In this document: positions 11,450 through 24,526 of the stretch, one piece after another
How the letters are laid out: every line of letters starts with the position of its first letter
Numbering within the stretch: position 1 is the stretch's first letter
NCBI GenBank assembly: GCA_008638375.1
Contig: CM018038.1
Location: 29,610,753 to 29,674,752 of the forward strand
Source: Nyssa sinensis
Lineage: Eukaryota > Streptophyta > Magnoliopsida > Cornales > Nyssaceae
Length of the DNA: 64,000 nucleotides
Reading direction: 5' to 3'
Translations under genes and position numbers: made by a program
Notes under the pieces: generated by a model
Told to the model about the DNA's origin: nothing
What the model saw: the letters and a program-made list of their open reading frames with translations, nothing else
Databases searched by the model: none

Positions 11450-14400
11450 TCATCTTGGAGTGGTTTGATGAATATATTTGTTAATTGATGGTTCGTATCA
11501 ATAAACTCAAGGATTACATCACCTGTTTTGTACTTGATCCCAAAGAAAATGATGTCTGATCTCTATCGGTTTGGTTCTAGAGTATTGGATAAAGTTTTAC
11601 TTATGTTTATGGCACTAGTGCTATCACATTTAATTGGTATGTGATCATAATTAAGATTAAAGTCTTGAAGTTATTACTTCATGTAAAGCGTTCGAGCATA
11701 CTAACTCCCGACTGATACATATTTAGCTTTATTTGTGAATAATGCTACAAATTTTATTTTTTGCTAAACTATGACACAATGGAATGTCCTAAAAATTGAC
11801 AAGTCCCACTTGTGATTTTTCTATCAACCTTGCAATTGGCAAAATCAACATCTGAGTACTTTAATAAATCAAATGATGTATTTCTAGGGTAGAATAATCC
11901 TAAATTTATTGTTCCAATCAAGTATCTAAAGATTCTTTTTACAACTTTTAGGTGTGATTCTTTTGAACATGATTAAAATCTAGCATATCAACATCTACTG
12001 GAGCATTATATCATGTATACTTGTTGTAAGATACAAGAGACTTCCAATCATACCTCTATATTTCATAATATCTACATTTTTTTTTTTTTTTGTCTTTGTG
12101 TAGCTTGGTAGTAGCGCTCATAGGAATACTCATGGATTTTGTTTCATCTATGTCAAATCTTTTAAGTAATTCCTTAATGAATTTAGATTGGTTATGAATG
12201 TTCCTTCTTTAGATTGCTTAATATGTAACCCTAGGAAGAAGTTCAATTCTCCCATCATTCTCATCTCAAATTCATCTTGCATACATTTGGAAAAATCTTT
12301 GCATAAGTCTTTATTTGTTGAGCCAAATATAACATCATCAACATTTATTTGCACAATGAACATTTCTTTTCGTATTGTTTTATAAACAAAGTAGTATCTA
12401 TCTTTCCTCTAACAAATTCATTTTTGGTGAGGAAACCACTAAGTCTTTCATACCAAGCTCTTAGAGCTTTCTTCAAACCATGTAAAGTTGTTGTCAATTT
12501 ACACACTTGGTTTGGACTTTTATGGTTTTCAAATTTGGGCGGTTGTTCAACATACACTTTTTCGTATATGAATCTATTTAAGAATGCAATTTTTACATCC
12601 ATTTGATATATAACTTAAAATTTTTATGGTATGCAAAGGCAAGTAGCATTCTTATAACTTTCAATCTAGCATCCCGGACAAAAGTTTCTTCATAATCGAT
12701 GCCCTCTTCTTGATTGTATCCTTAGGCTACTAATCTAGCTTCAATTCTATTTATCTTTCCTTCTTCGTCATTTTTATTTCTAAAGAGCCATTTGATTCTA
12801 TTAACACTTTAGCCTTTATGTCTAGGAACTAAGGTCTATACATCATTTCTTTCAAATTGATTAAACTCTTCTTACATAGCTAATATCTAAGAATCATCAT
12901 TTTTAACCTCTTGAATATTCTTAGGTTCAAATTGAGATAAAAAAAATGTTAGGTTATTACACATATTTCTTAAGGAAGCTTTAGTTAAAACTCTTTAAGT
13001 AGGTTTATTACAATTTGATCTTTAGGGTGATCTTTGAAAACTTTTCATCTTTTGGAGGTTCCAATCTAACATTTTGACTTACATTTTCATTTTTTATTTA
13101 ATCTTTTTTTTTTCTTCAATATTTTGACCATTTGAATCATGTTTATCTTGAAGTAGCTTATTTGTATTTGAATCGTTTTGTACATCCTTGTCATTCACAT
13201 TTTTCTTTGAGGCATGAGGATAAGATTCATCAAATCCAAAATGCATAGATTCTTCTAAATTCAGAGTCCTTTTATTAAAGATTCTATATGTTTTGCTTAT
13301 TGTAGAATACCCTAGGAAAATTGTTTCATCAAATTTAGCATTAAAGTTTTTTAAGTTATCTTTGTCATTTAGCACATAGCATTTAAAACCAAATACACGA
13401 AAATATCTGATGGTTGGATTTTTGCTATTCCAAAGCTTACAGGTAGTTTTATTAAGTTTTGGCTTTATGGTTACCCTATTTATAACATAACAAGTAGTGT
13501 TTACTGCTTCAGCTCAAAAATACTTAGGTAGGTTATGTTTATTACGCATTGTTCTAGCCATTTCTTGGAGTGATCTATTTTTCCTTTCAACTATTCTATT
13601 TTGTAGGGGAGTTCTAGGTGCAAAAAAATTATGACCAATTCTATTTTTATCACAAAAATTTTTCTATATATTTATTATCAAATTCACTTACCCTATTACT
13701 TTTTGTATTAGTTATAAATCAGCCTTTCTCATTTTGAATTCTTCTATATAGTTTTGTAAAGGCTTCATGTGTCTTATTAACAATCACAAATGCATAATGT
13801 TTTCCTCATAAGCTTGCAACTCTAGTTGGTCCAAATAATTCTAAGTGTAGGAGTTACAAAGGTCTATTTGTTGAGATATCCTTCTTCTTTTCAAATGAGG
13901 ACTTGACTTGTTTTAGTTGGCAAGTACCACAAATATCATCTTCTATAAATTTAGCTTTGGGTAAGCCTCTAATTAGTTCATGTCAGACAAGTTTGAGATC
14001 ATGTCTATACTTTCATATCCCAGTCTTCTATGCCATAGCCAACTATTTTCATTTATAGCTGCAAATTATTTAACATTTTGTGATAAAATATCATCAAAGT
14101 CAATGCAATAGATGCTACTTTTTTTTTTTATAGAAGTGATGGGATGTTAGAATTCATACAATCAACTTTATTACAACCAACTCAATCAACTTATAAGACA
14201 ATATGTAACCTAACTCCAAGAACTTCTCTAATATGGGCTTGTATGGTGTGATCATTATATCTCAAACCAGCTTTATCAAAAACACATATTTGTTGTGAGA
14301 CGATCTTATCTAGAATTTCACTTACCTTTGGTAAATATCTTTATAGTGAAATTTAGATCATTCAGTCTTCTTTTTAAGAGAGGCATTTCCTCTTCAAGAT

Positions 14401-14640
14401 CCTTATTTTTCAAACACAATGAGTATTTCACAATCTTTAAAATCTCATTTTGATCATTTCGAATTTGTATATCATTTAAAAGAGAAAATATTTTCTCTTT
14501 AAATCATTATTTTTAAAATGATATTTTCTTAAACTCATCATGCAATTCCTCAAAAGCGTTTTGCAACTCTTAATAGGAAAAAGATGAGTCAAGGTTAGAG
14601 ATGACCTTACCTTCTTGAGCCATAAGGAAAAATTTAGTCA
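11450..14640 (-). pseudogene. SIRE-like Copia pol remnant (integrase, RT, RNase H)
   Basis: Decayed pol read right to left. Recognisable pieces: a GAG-pre-integrase motif (LWHRRLG, about 14,020-14,050); an integrase-region fragment (13,094-13,375) with the FLGYS motif; RT with DVKIAFLN (12,345-12,602) and the catalytic region read as VDDVIFGSTN, followed by FEMRMMGELNFFLGL (12,148-12,363); RNase H with DRKITSGTCQFLG (about 11,790-11,840); and a terminal block with KTGDVILEFIDTNHQLT (about 11,470-11,540). The DDVIFGSTN and MMGELNFFLGL wording is characteristic of the SIRE lineage. Frames change repeatedly and there are many stops, so it cannot make a polyprotein. Confidence 0.85.
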
Positions 14641-15617
14641 CTTGATTCTTCCTCTGAATCATCCTAAGTGACTTTCATTGCCTTCTTCTTAGTTTTTCTT
14701 CCTTCTCTTTTTAGTTGAGGACACTCAACTTTTATATGTCTCGACTTGTGGCATTCATAGCAAGTTGGGGGTTCTTTTTTACTTGATTCCCCTTTTTGTT
14801 GCTTTTTATTTAGTTACTTCCTTCTTAGGTAGCTTTTGAATTTTCTTGTAATGAAAGCAACATCCTTTATCACTTCTTTGATCTCCTTCTTCATCTTCAT
14901 CTTCATCTTCACTTTCATGAGAAAAAGATTTGAAGGCAATCTTACTCTCTTCTTCATGAATCCTTATAATTGAGTCATAAGTGATCTGAGAAACTTATCG
15001 AGACTTAGCTTGATAAGATCATTTGCTTCTTGGATGTCCATCACCTTGGCTTCCCAATTTCGTGGTAGAGACCTAAGAATTTCTCTTACCATCTCAACTT
15101 TAGAATAGCTCTTACCAAGATCTTTCAAAAAATTATTAATATTATTAAAGCCAGTAAATATTTTCGAATTGGATTCACTAGCATCTACTTTAAATAGTTC
15201 ATAACTATAAACTAACATGCTAATTTTATATTCTTTAACTTGGTTAGTACCTTCGTAAGTGACCTCAAGTTTGTCCCATATCTTTTTTGCGGATTCACAA
15301 GCGGATATTCTATTAAACACATTTGTATTTAAGGAAAAATATAAATTACTCATAGCCTTAACATTTAATTGAATTTGTTTGAGGCCATTTTCATCCCATT
15401 CATGCTCTTGCTTAGCTACTTTGGTGGTGCTAGCGGAATTTTCAACTTTCATAGGGATGTGAGGCCTAGTTACAATAACCTTCCATATTTCATAATCTAA
15501 GGCTTGAAGATAGGTCTTCATTCTAGCCTTCCAATATGTATAGTTTTGGCCACTAAATAATAGAGGTCTATTAGTCGCTCACCCTTCGGCATAAACGGTT
15601 TCTACAATATTTCTCAT
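14641..15617 (-). pseudogene. SIRE-like Copia gag remnant
   Basis: A start codon at 15,617 (minus) opens a frame that meets a stop after twelve codons. It then continues through 'NYTYWKARM' into an open stretch at 14,964-15,521 (185 residues) typical of Copia gag (UBN2-like: AMSNLYFSLN, IWDKLEVTYEGT, REILRSLPRNWEAKV). An intact CX2CX4HX4C zinc knuckle (CYECHKSRHIKVEC) is at 14,721-14,762 in a different frame, so at least one frameshift separates it from the main block. In a living element it would form the virus-like particle and bind RNA; here it is broken. Confidence 0.85.
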
Positions 15618-15638
15618 ATCTTTACTCTTGAAATGTTA

Positions 15639-15985
15639 GCTCCTCTATTAAGACACGAGGATCGGATGTCACTTGTTCCCCAAATATATACCTTACAGGA
15701 GGTTGAAATAGGTATTTTGTAAATATTGATAACTTTTACAAACTTTAAATATTAATGCAAGTTAAGCACAAAGTATGTAAAAAAAGTAGTGAAAGAAAGA
15801 GAACAAACACAATAGTTTTACGAGGTTCAAAAAACTTTTGATGTCCTCAACTCAAGCATCCCTACTTGAGTTTGAGTTTTTTCACTGATCTTCTTTGTAA
15901 GTGGAGGTCAAACCTATACAACAAGAGCTCTTAGCTATTTAGCCTAACAAAATATCCCATATTGCCTTACAAGGGTAACACCTAC
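15639..15985 (-). mobile_element. Degenerate primer site and 5' LTR remnant of the SIRE-like element
   Basis: The minus strand of 15,639-15,652 resembles the tRNA-Met-type primer site (ending in GAGCT) with several mismatches. The sequence to its right (AAGTATGTAAAAAAAGTAGTG..., TTTTACGAGGTTC) looks like Copia LTR sequence. No TG...CA borders could be fixed, and LTR-D-like sequence begins near 15,986. Confidence 0.35.
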
Positions 15986-16211
15986 TGTCATGCACCGGGC
16001 CCCAAAGACTTGAGAGTGACCCTATAAATTAAGGTCAAGCTAAATAAATAATTTGTGTATATCTCAAACTACCTTGTGATTAGCATATTCTCGCTTGAGT
16101 TTTCATAACATAAAAGTTCATTCACATTTCATACGTATATCCCAACAAGGTTTACATATATTCATTCCAAAAGTGTATTCATCATGTGATTACTATTTCT
16201 AAGTCAAAGGA

Positions 16212-19200
16212 TATAAGGACCCGAAAAATTATCAAAGGTAATTCGGTATATTGCTAGCATAAGCTAAGTACAAACTGGAGATAAATCAAATGTGAGTCAG
16301 ATAAATTGTAAAATGAGTTGATAAGTCATCAGTATGACACAGTCAGGCTAAAAAGGAATTTTTGGTAATTATTCGAGACTAGTGTGAGCCTCGGGGCTAC
16401 ACAATCATTTATAGGATGCAAATAAATATGAAAATCCAAACGATGAAATTTTGGGAAACGAACCACATATTTGGAATTAGAGCATCGAAATTATCTAGGG
16501 TGTCAAGTTTGGTACGATTCTGAGATAGTTTTAATTCGGGCTAGTGTGCACACCCAGTGGGCCACGTGGTGCCTCAAGAAGCATGAGAAATGTCTCCAAG
16601 AAGCTAATGAAAGCTTCTAAAAGAATGATACATGTCAAGATTTGGTGGTAGAATGAGGAATGATAGCGTGTGTGCAATTGCATGGTAGGGAGACAAAAGT
16701 GTGAGGTGTGTGATGTAGTTGATGGGACTTAAAAGAGACAAGGAAGAGAGAGAAAAGGCATTCAACCCATTTGCTTTGACTCTGTCTCATTTTTTTATCC
16801 TCTCTCTCTCTCTCGCTCTAACTCTCCCCCCTCTCTCTCTCTCTCTTTCTCTCTCTCTCCCCTCTCTAACCGAATGTATATAGAGAAATATATGTGTTTG
16901 TGTGTGTTCAAGGAGAGAAAAGAGGGAGATTGTGAGTGTGTGTGTTTGTATTATGTGTGCAATTGAGAGAGAAAGAGTGACCGTGACTGTGAGTGTGAGT
17001 GTGAGTGTGAGTGTGTGAGAATGGTGTGTGTAAGTGTGAAACACTGTCAGTATATAATAGTGTGTGAAAGTGTGTGCGTGAAATAACATGTGTGAGTATG
17101 TGTTGTGTGTGTGTGTTACACACACTGTGAATCAAACTAGAGAAGAAAGAAAGAAAATAAAAGGAAGAAGAAGAAATGAAAATTAAGAAAAGGGGGACTG
17201 GACAGACTGCACATGGTAGCCATGAAAGCTGACTCAAGCTCTCTCTCTCTCTCTCTCCTTAGTTTCTCTCTCTAGCCAAACAGTGAGGGAGGGACTTCCT
17301 TAGTTTTTCTTTCAATTTTTTTTTTATGGTAAATGCATGTGTATAAGTGTGATTGCATATGTATATGCGTGTGAGCTTCTGTAGACCTGAGTATGTGTAA
17401 ATATATGCTTAGAGAGATAACCGAATTGGGTCATCTCGGTTTTTGGCAGTTAAGAAGTTTTGAAACCTCAAATCTAATCTAGACAAGTCGTTGGTCTTTG
17501 TGGAAAGATTTTGAAACAAGAGAATAGAAAAGAGAAGAGAAGAAAACTAAGGGAAATAGGTAAAGTTCAAGTCGCTAGAAAATTTGGAGGTTTTTCACCT
17601 AGGAAGAATCATTTTTGGTTTATGAAAAACATGGATTTGGGTCTACCTCATGTTAGGAGTGATCTAAGGTAAAAACGGGATCGATTTGGTTAAGGAGAGT
17701 GAAGGAAATCACCCTCGCTGGAAAGTCAGGGCTCTGCTAGAGCTGACTGTTTTTTACCATTGATTCACAAACCATTGAACTGAATGAATGAAATGAAATG
17801 CTTAATATGAAACTGGATTGAAAACAGTCAGGAAGCCATGGAGTAATTGATAAAAAAATTATAATTTTCGACTAGCATCGTCGGAGAATGAAGCATTGTT
17901 ACGACGGGTTATCGGTCAACCAGATTGACCCGGTCAATGGTTAACTAGGTCTAGTCAATGGGTCAAATGGGCATTCGGGTCGGGTTTGATTTGTGGGACG
18001 GTAGGGCCCTTAAGGGCTATTTGGTTACGGGTAATTTGAAAACTGTGAAATTTAATTGGAACTATAATAAGGTTATCCCTATTCCAGAAATTGAAATCAA
18101 AATTGGAATAAGGTTGTTTGGCAGCAGGGATTAGGAATTGAATTTGGGGAAATTATAAAGGGGCTGAATTGATTTAGTTAATTACAAATGGGTGGACAAT
18201 TTAGGAAAATTACGAAAAGGCCCACTTATTCATAAAATTAAAAATAAAGCCAATTAAAATGGAAGAAGGGCCATTCTTAAGGTTTTTTGGCACTCCGGAC
18301 TCAATGGTGGAGTGGGTCTGGACATTCGGGAATCCGAGGTGATCCCACATGTATATAAAAAATTACAAAATTACCCCTAAGATAGTTTATGAAACTTAAA
18401 GGCAAATTAAAATTTAGAAGGGGTTATTCTAAAGTTGTTGGATGCTCGGAATTCAAATATGTGATCAGACTGAACAAATTGGGACCCAGTGATGGACTCA
18501 TATAAAATAAAAAAATGATGATTATACCCCTAGACCTATATTAAGCAATTGAAAGTTGAATTAAGATTTGGAAGAGGCGTTTCCAATATTTTTGGATGCT
18601 AGGGACTCAACTATGATTTCATAATAACAAAATTAGGACTCGGGCTAGTCCCACATGAAAATATGAAACTACTAAAATGCCCTTAGACATGGAACATATA
18701 CTTAGAAGTATTAATAAAATATAAAGATGATACCTTTAATATTGTTAGACCTTTTGGATCTGATTCCAAGGTCAGTTTTGAGAGATGGCATCTCGGTAGA
18801 CGTATAACTTGTCTATTAAATTATGAAAATGCCCTTATGGATTTAAAAGATAGTCAAGCGACTTAGAAACAATATGATAGGACTTCTTTAGTGTTTTTGA
18901 CACCTAGGAACATGTTTTTGATATCCGTTTGGGTAAACATGCACTCGAGGTGTAGACTAAAGAGTAATTGGCCATAGATTACCACAAAACTTGATACGAT
19001 ACCTTAGTGCTATAGGCCAGGGTGGTCCCGGGAATAGAATAGGAAATACGTAAGACAATTGACAAATATTGTGAAAGGCACGGGTAGTGTCTTCTTGTAA
19101 GTGGAGTAATGATTGGGACTAGGACAATGTTATGATATGCTGATGTGTATACTTGTTATGTTATTCTCATGATATGTTTATTTGTATCATTTAATACATT

Positions 19201-20765
19201 GCCCTTAAATTATCAATGTGATGTGATTGTTATATTGAATGCGAGGTTGTTGGATAATTTCATGATGGTACTAAACACATGTGATTGCCATGTTGATGTT
19301 TATCATGATTTATGTTTCTGTCATGGATATATATGACTGCTTTTACTTCCGTATCTATTCGTTAAATCATATATCCTCTCTTGTGGTTATTAGTATTGTA
19401 ATGGATATGAATGATGTTGATATGCATATTGTTGACTATACTTAAGCAGTGTGAGATATGAGAGGATATTGTCGATGAGCACCGTTTGTGGTATGGATTA
19501 AGATATTGAAATTATGGAAAAGAATACATATGAGAAAAAGACTTGGGATGAGAATTAGTTACGTCTTTTGTGTGCTATTGAGCGTGGTGAGATTGCAGTT
19601 TACCCAGGGTTCTATTTATGATAGGGATGGTGTCTTCCCTCGGCTTGCGAGCGTAAACCCGCACGAGTGGTCAATTGTCCCTATTGGATGAGTAGCCTAT
19701 AAAACACTCAGGCTTATCAGGAACCAAATTAGGTGAATACTCATGGAATTGAGATTATTGAGAGAATCTAATGAGATGAATAAGGTTTTATTCCGTTTTC
19801 TATGGGTGGAATTACTTGAGATTATTTCCTTTGACTCATCTGTGATATTACATTATGATTATTAATGGATTGTATACTGCCAGTTTATGATACTATGGCA
19901 TTTGTGAATGGTTTCTTAGCTGTGAATGCATACATTATTCTTGTGACTTTGAACATGAAATAGAGGTGTTTTGTGGGGTTGGTAAGCTTACACTTACATC
20001 TTGTGATTGGTTATTTATTCATATGCATTGTTTTGTGGCATTAAAATATGAAATAGAGGTGCTTCGTGAGATTATATATTTATAATTATGTCATGTGTTT
20101 GACCCTCTATATGTCTACTACCTAGTTGTTATTGTCAAACCACATGTAGTGGTGCGATGCCTTTTGATACTTATGTTTATGCCTGTGTTTGAGATATGAT
20201 GATGTGGTGGACTTGTGATGCATACTAGACTATAAGTTGTGTTCTTTTCAGACTTGCATTAGTTTTGGCATGCTGTTTTCTTGTGTGTTTTGTGAAACCC
20301 TATTGAGCGTTATGGCTCACCCCTATTGTTCATAGGAATGGCAGGTATTGACTTGATGGAAAATAGTTGCAGGAGCAATACAGGATGGACTGAAGTCATC
20401 ACAGTATTTAATCTCATTCATGTATTTATTCACTTATGTTTATTGAGGGTGCATGTTCCCTTCAAACTATTGTTATATATGACGATTATTATAGTCAGCT
20501 CTAGATATACCTTGTTTAATACAGTTGATGGACTTTTTATATAGTTACATTGTGATAGTAATCATTTTCATTCAATCCCGCTACGAATCTTAAACAAGCC
20601 TAATTAGGGGATCGAACCTAAACCAATTAAAGGAAATCGTTTCAAAGAAAAAATAAGTAAAATGTCATGTATTTTATGTACTTGACTAGGATGGTTAGTC
20701 CTATTATCAACCTTATCGAGGTTCAATGACCCCTTAGTCCGGCTTTATGGGTAAAGGGCGTGACA
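16212..20765 (+). mobile_element. Solo LTR, family A copy 2 (about 4,554 bp)
   Basis: Inverted partner of 3,055-7,518: begins TATAAGGACCCG (first G mutated) and ends GGGCGTGACA. Flanks AAGGA (16,207-16,211) and AGGGA (20,766-20,770) agree at four of five positions and are probably an aged target duplication. Shared blocks include the reverse strand of 3,056-3,150 at its right end. No primer site or gag/pol adjoins it. It contains no credible gene; its ORFs are low-complexity. Confidence 0.8.
16800..17260. repeat. CT/GT/GA microsatellite block in LTR A2
   Basis: (CT)n at about 16,800-16,860, (GTGA)/(GTGT) tracts at 16,890-17,125 and (CT)n at 17,238-17,257. This is the reverse counterpart of the block in A1. 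The Thr/His-rich ORFs are spurious. Confidence 0.85.
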
Positions 20766-22319
20766 AGGGAATACTAGTCCCATCGACACTTTCGAGCCTT
20801 CACGTCAACATATATAGACCATAGGGCCTTTTACATTCCCAAAAATAACAAAAGATCAAAATAAAAGTTATGAATTTAATTACATCCCAAAAATAAACAT
20901 AAGAGTCCCAAAGATATGTCCTTCTAATCCATGTCATCAATGCGTCATCTCCTTGCCGTTACCTACATCTGGTAGGGGTCAAAATAACAACCCTAGTAAA
21001 GCAACTAAACAATGAAAGAATAAATGGTAACAAGTGTAGGCATGTGTTAAGTGTAGTGTTAAGCAAGTGTCACTAAGTATTTCAATTCAATAAATATTCA
21101 TAGTATAATCAAATGCAACAAGAACATCAATACAACAATAGTAGCACATATCAATTCTCACAATAAGAATGTAACATAAAAGGAGATTTCTTAGATTATC
21201 ATCACCTCACTCATCTCAACGGTACTACTTTCTACTTCCACTTCTTCCGTAATCTTTCAAGACTACCTAATGGCTCCCAGTTAAGCCTGAGTGCCTTTCA
21301 GGCTAATAACCCAATGGAAACATATGACCACCTGCACAGGGTTATAGTTTGTAACCGAAAGGAGACATAATCCCCGTCACAAAAATCCCAAGCAACTATC
21401 CATAATTTCCCTATTCTTAACTTATAATTTCTTCACCTTTCTCAACCCTTCAACAATCTAGATTCTTGTTCGTTCCTTACAAAGTATTTATTCAATCTTT
21501 CATTCAAATCAAAGGTATCCAAAGGAGTAATATCATTCACATAAAAGGGAAAACGTCACATACACAATACAACTAATAGTTTCACCATACAACATCATCA
21601 CAATAAGCATTTATCAAACACTTAGTAAACATACCTACTTCCTACAAGTTCATGAATAACAAGCAAATAATTATTGAGCATTCATGTAAATGAATTTTAA
21701 GCCAACACCATGCATCGAATACACTTATTAATTTTCCAAACAAGATATATCAAGGGCTAAGCACACAATGTTCATCTACTAGTTCATCTAGAAATTCACA
21801 TAATTCTTTACAAAAATTTCATATAACATGGTCCATGAAAATGTCATGTAATGCATGTTTTCTTCCTAACATTCATTCTTCACCTATGTTAGAAACCCTA
21901 CCTCCAAACAAGTATGGATTTGTGTGTAGAGAGAGAGAGAGAGAGAGAGAAGAGCTTCCAGTTTCAAGCTTCAATCCTTGTTTTCAAAACCTAAGAAATG
22001 ATTTACAACATTTATTTCACTCAACCAAGCTAGATCTACTAAGAAAATGCAAGAAATTTGAAAAGGAAATGAAAAGTCTCAAATTTTACCTTTTGTTCTT
22101 GAAGAAATCTTGAAATCCTAACTTTTCAATCAGTAAGATTTTTTCAAGAGATGAATCCTTGGGTTATAATGTGTTGTTATGGCTTAAAAATCCATGAGTG
22201 CTCAAGAAATGCTCTAACCCTAACTTTCCATTTGTTTAGAGAGAGTTTGGAAAAGAAAAGAAAGTGAAATTTATGCCCAAATTTCTTTTCATCCTGCACT
22301 TTAAAGTATTTTATCGGAC

Positions 22320-22356
22320 ACTCATTCAAACGAACAGGCCCTTCGTTCGAATGAGT
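22320..22356. repeat. 15-bp imperfect inverted repeat
   Basis: ACTCATTCAAACGAA (22,320-22,334), loop CAGGCCC, then TTCGTTCGAATGAGT (22,342-22,356); one mismatch in the stem. A third related half-site (TTTCAAACGAACAAATCC) follows at about 22,395. It lies in LTR D. Confidence 0.7.
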
Positions 22357-22697
22357 ATCAAATGAAAGTCGCACAAGACTTTCTGGTGCTCTTTCAAACG
22401 AACAAATCCTTCTTGATATGCCTTTTTCTTGATTTCTACAATTCAGCTTTTTACCCTTTTTCATTTATTCCCCACGTATCATCACTCTATATTATGTTGT
22501 TTAAATTTTTTTCATCTCATCATTATGTTCGTGAGGTTTATTATCATGCAAAAGTAATATTATTCATTGTTTATTTTCTAATTTTACGAAACATTACACC
22601 TACTCCTAAATCTCACCGCAATCAAAAGTTACAAAGTTTTTACCAACAAATATTGTCTTTAAGAGTTGATTGGTGGAATAAATACTCACTCACTAAA

Positions 22698-23767
22698 TGT
22701 TGATCAAGTGTAAGTTTTGAATATTTAAGATCAGTAGAAATTTTAAATCTATGTTTTGCAATAAATAAGATTTAAAGTCAAGAACAAAGTTACAGAAGTT
22801 AAACCATGTGAGTTATTAGCAATAAACACTATAATGAAGCACTATTTATAGGAATTTGAAAGATATGTCCATTAGATTCAAAATAGAATTGTTCTCCCCC
22901 TTTTCATCTGTAAAAAATTTAAATTTTTAATTACCAGATCAAACAAATCAATTGACTAATTGCACCAATCAATCGAATGGATAATGATCTAATTGACAAA
23001 TCAGCTCAACTAATTTTTCTAATGGGTTAGGGTTCATTTGTTCAAGAACAATCAGTCGACTAGTCCTTGGAATAAGTCGACTAGTCCTTGGAATTAGTCA
23101 ACTAGTTCTTTAGTACACTACTTTTGCCTTTGAGATTCAGTCGACTGGTTTGGACAGTATGTTCAAAATTGTATACAAAATAGTCATTCAATTGACTAGT
23201 TCTTGGAATAGGCCGACTGGTTTTAACAATGTAGAAATTAAGCAAAAGAATCAGTCGACTAGTTTTTGGATTTGGTCAACTAGTTTTGGTAGTTTAAGCT
23301 TATTTGCCTATTTTTACCAGTGTCACTTTTTCAAAGCAGTTTGATCTTTCAAAACTTAAAGTATATCAATATGTTGTTTTGAAAATTCATTTTATGATTG
23401 GTTTCAATTGATCATTTAAATATTTAGAGCTTACACTTATGTTCAATCTAAACCTAATTCACTCAAAACCTAAAATAAAGGAAAATAAATTCTTCCCTAG
23501 ACTTGTCTCGATTCATTGGGCTTTGGTGTGTCCATTTGCTTGGATGATCACGAGTGCATTCTACTTAATTGATTTTGTCTCTAAAGCTTCTGCTTTAAAT
23601 GGAATCCTTTATTTGATGGAATTTTTCAATTTTTGGTCAAACATATTCTTTAACCTAGATGACCTATTTATATTGTCACTAAATAAAACATTAGTCCACA
23701 TAGACAATAGCCTTGTTATCATCAAAATTATTGAGATGCCCTCAATTGAAATCCTATAGGGCTAACA
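22698..23767 (-). mobile_element. SIRE-like Copia LTR (about 1,070 bp)
   Basis: TGTTGATCAAG at 22,698 and ...GGGCTAACA at 23,767 give TG...CA ends. On the minus strand the start TGTTAGCCC is preceded by a purine-rich stretch (AAGAAGAGAT), as expected for a 3' LTR. Text at 23,695-23,740 (ACATAGACAATAGCCTTG, ATCAAAATTATTGAGATG) is of the kind seen in SIRE-group LTRs. GTCGAC words cluster at 22,930-23,290. No target duplication was found (CTAAA versus ATCTC), so the borders or its solo status are uncertain. Confidence 0.55.
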
Positions 23768-24026
23768 ATCTCTTCTTGAGCTTTCTTCAAACAATGGTGC
23801 ATGCAAGTATGAGAGTCTCTTTCTCTCTTTTCCCTCATTCTCTCTCTCTTGGCGATTAGAAAATGCCCAAAGCACACATGCATCCACCAAATACATCTAA
23901 TATTGCTCTAAGAAAGTCTTCATAACACTTGTCTTCTATATTTCCTAGGGTGAAGACACCTATCCTTTACATACCAGAGGTGTGGACACCTCATTTGGCA
24001 TGCATTGTCTATATTTACAAACATAT

Positions 24027-24031
24027 TGTGC

Positions 24032-24069
<38 letters not shown>
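24027..24069. repeat. (GT)n(AT)n microsatellite
   Basis: Compound dinucleotide tract in LTR D, immediately before a tRNA-like module, matching the arrangement in LTRs B and C. Confidence 0.9.
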
Positions 24070-24099
24070 TCAGTTACAAATCTTATAATCTTAGGCTAG

Positions 24100-24153
24100 T
24101 AGCCCAATGGACAAGATTTTGAGTAAAACTCTAATGGTCCAAGTTTCAAACCT
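24100..24153 (+). other. tRNA-like module in LTR D
   Basis: TAGCCCAATGG (24,100-24,110) is a diverged A box and AAGTTTCAAACCT (24,141-24,153) a diverged B box, spaced as in the other copies. Weakest of the four. Confidence 0.35.
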
Positions 24154-24526
24154 TGACCAAGACTTTTTGGCCTTTTTTTTATATTAGTAGAGAATTCCAT
24201 ATTTCTACTTATTATTTTCATATATATATATATATATGTATATTGTATTTCTTCTACCCTTAAATGTATATACATTGCTCATAAAATATAGTCATCTTTT
24301 AGGGTTTAATTAATTAGGGCTTGAACAGATATAATGCTAGTTCGGGAATTTGGGCATTTAGATGCAATCTTAGATTTTTCTATCTTATAATAATATTTAT
24401 TATTTTGTCACATGTTAAGAATTATCATCACCAATCATGGGCATTGGTGTGATTATACTTTAATATTATTGTCCAAGATTTTTTATTTGACACTAATTAC
24501 CTAGTAATTAGGTCAAGGTTGTTACA

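Larger units (their letters stand above)
15986..24526 (-). mobile_element. Large LTR remnant 'D', interrupted by A2 and a SIRE-like LTR
   Basis: Starts TGTCATGCACC at 15,986, is interrupted by A2 (16,212-20,765), resumes at 20,766, is interrupted again at 22,698-23,767, and stops near GTTGTTACA at 24,526. The 21,270-21,380 block (AACCCAATGGAAACATATGA...) matches the equivalent blocks of LTR A at about 4,120-4,200. It also has a (GT)n(AT)n microsatellite followed by a tRNA-like module, in the same order as B and C. Net length about 2.9 kb. Outer target duplications were not found, so this grouping is an inference. Confidence 0.4.

Noticed and set aside
3055..20765. A1 and A2 as the two LTRs of one element
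   Set aside because: They are inverted, not direct, and A1 has its own perfect target duplication; they are separate insertions.
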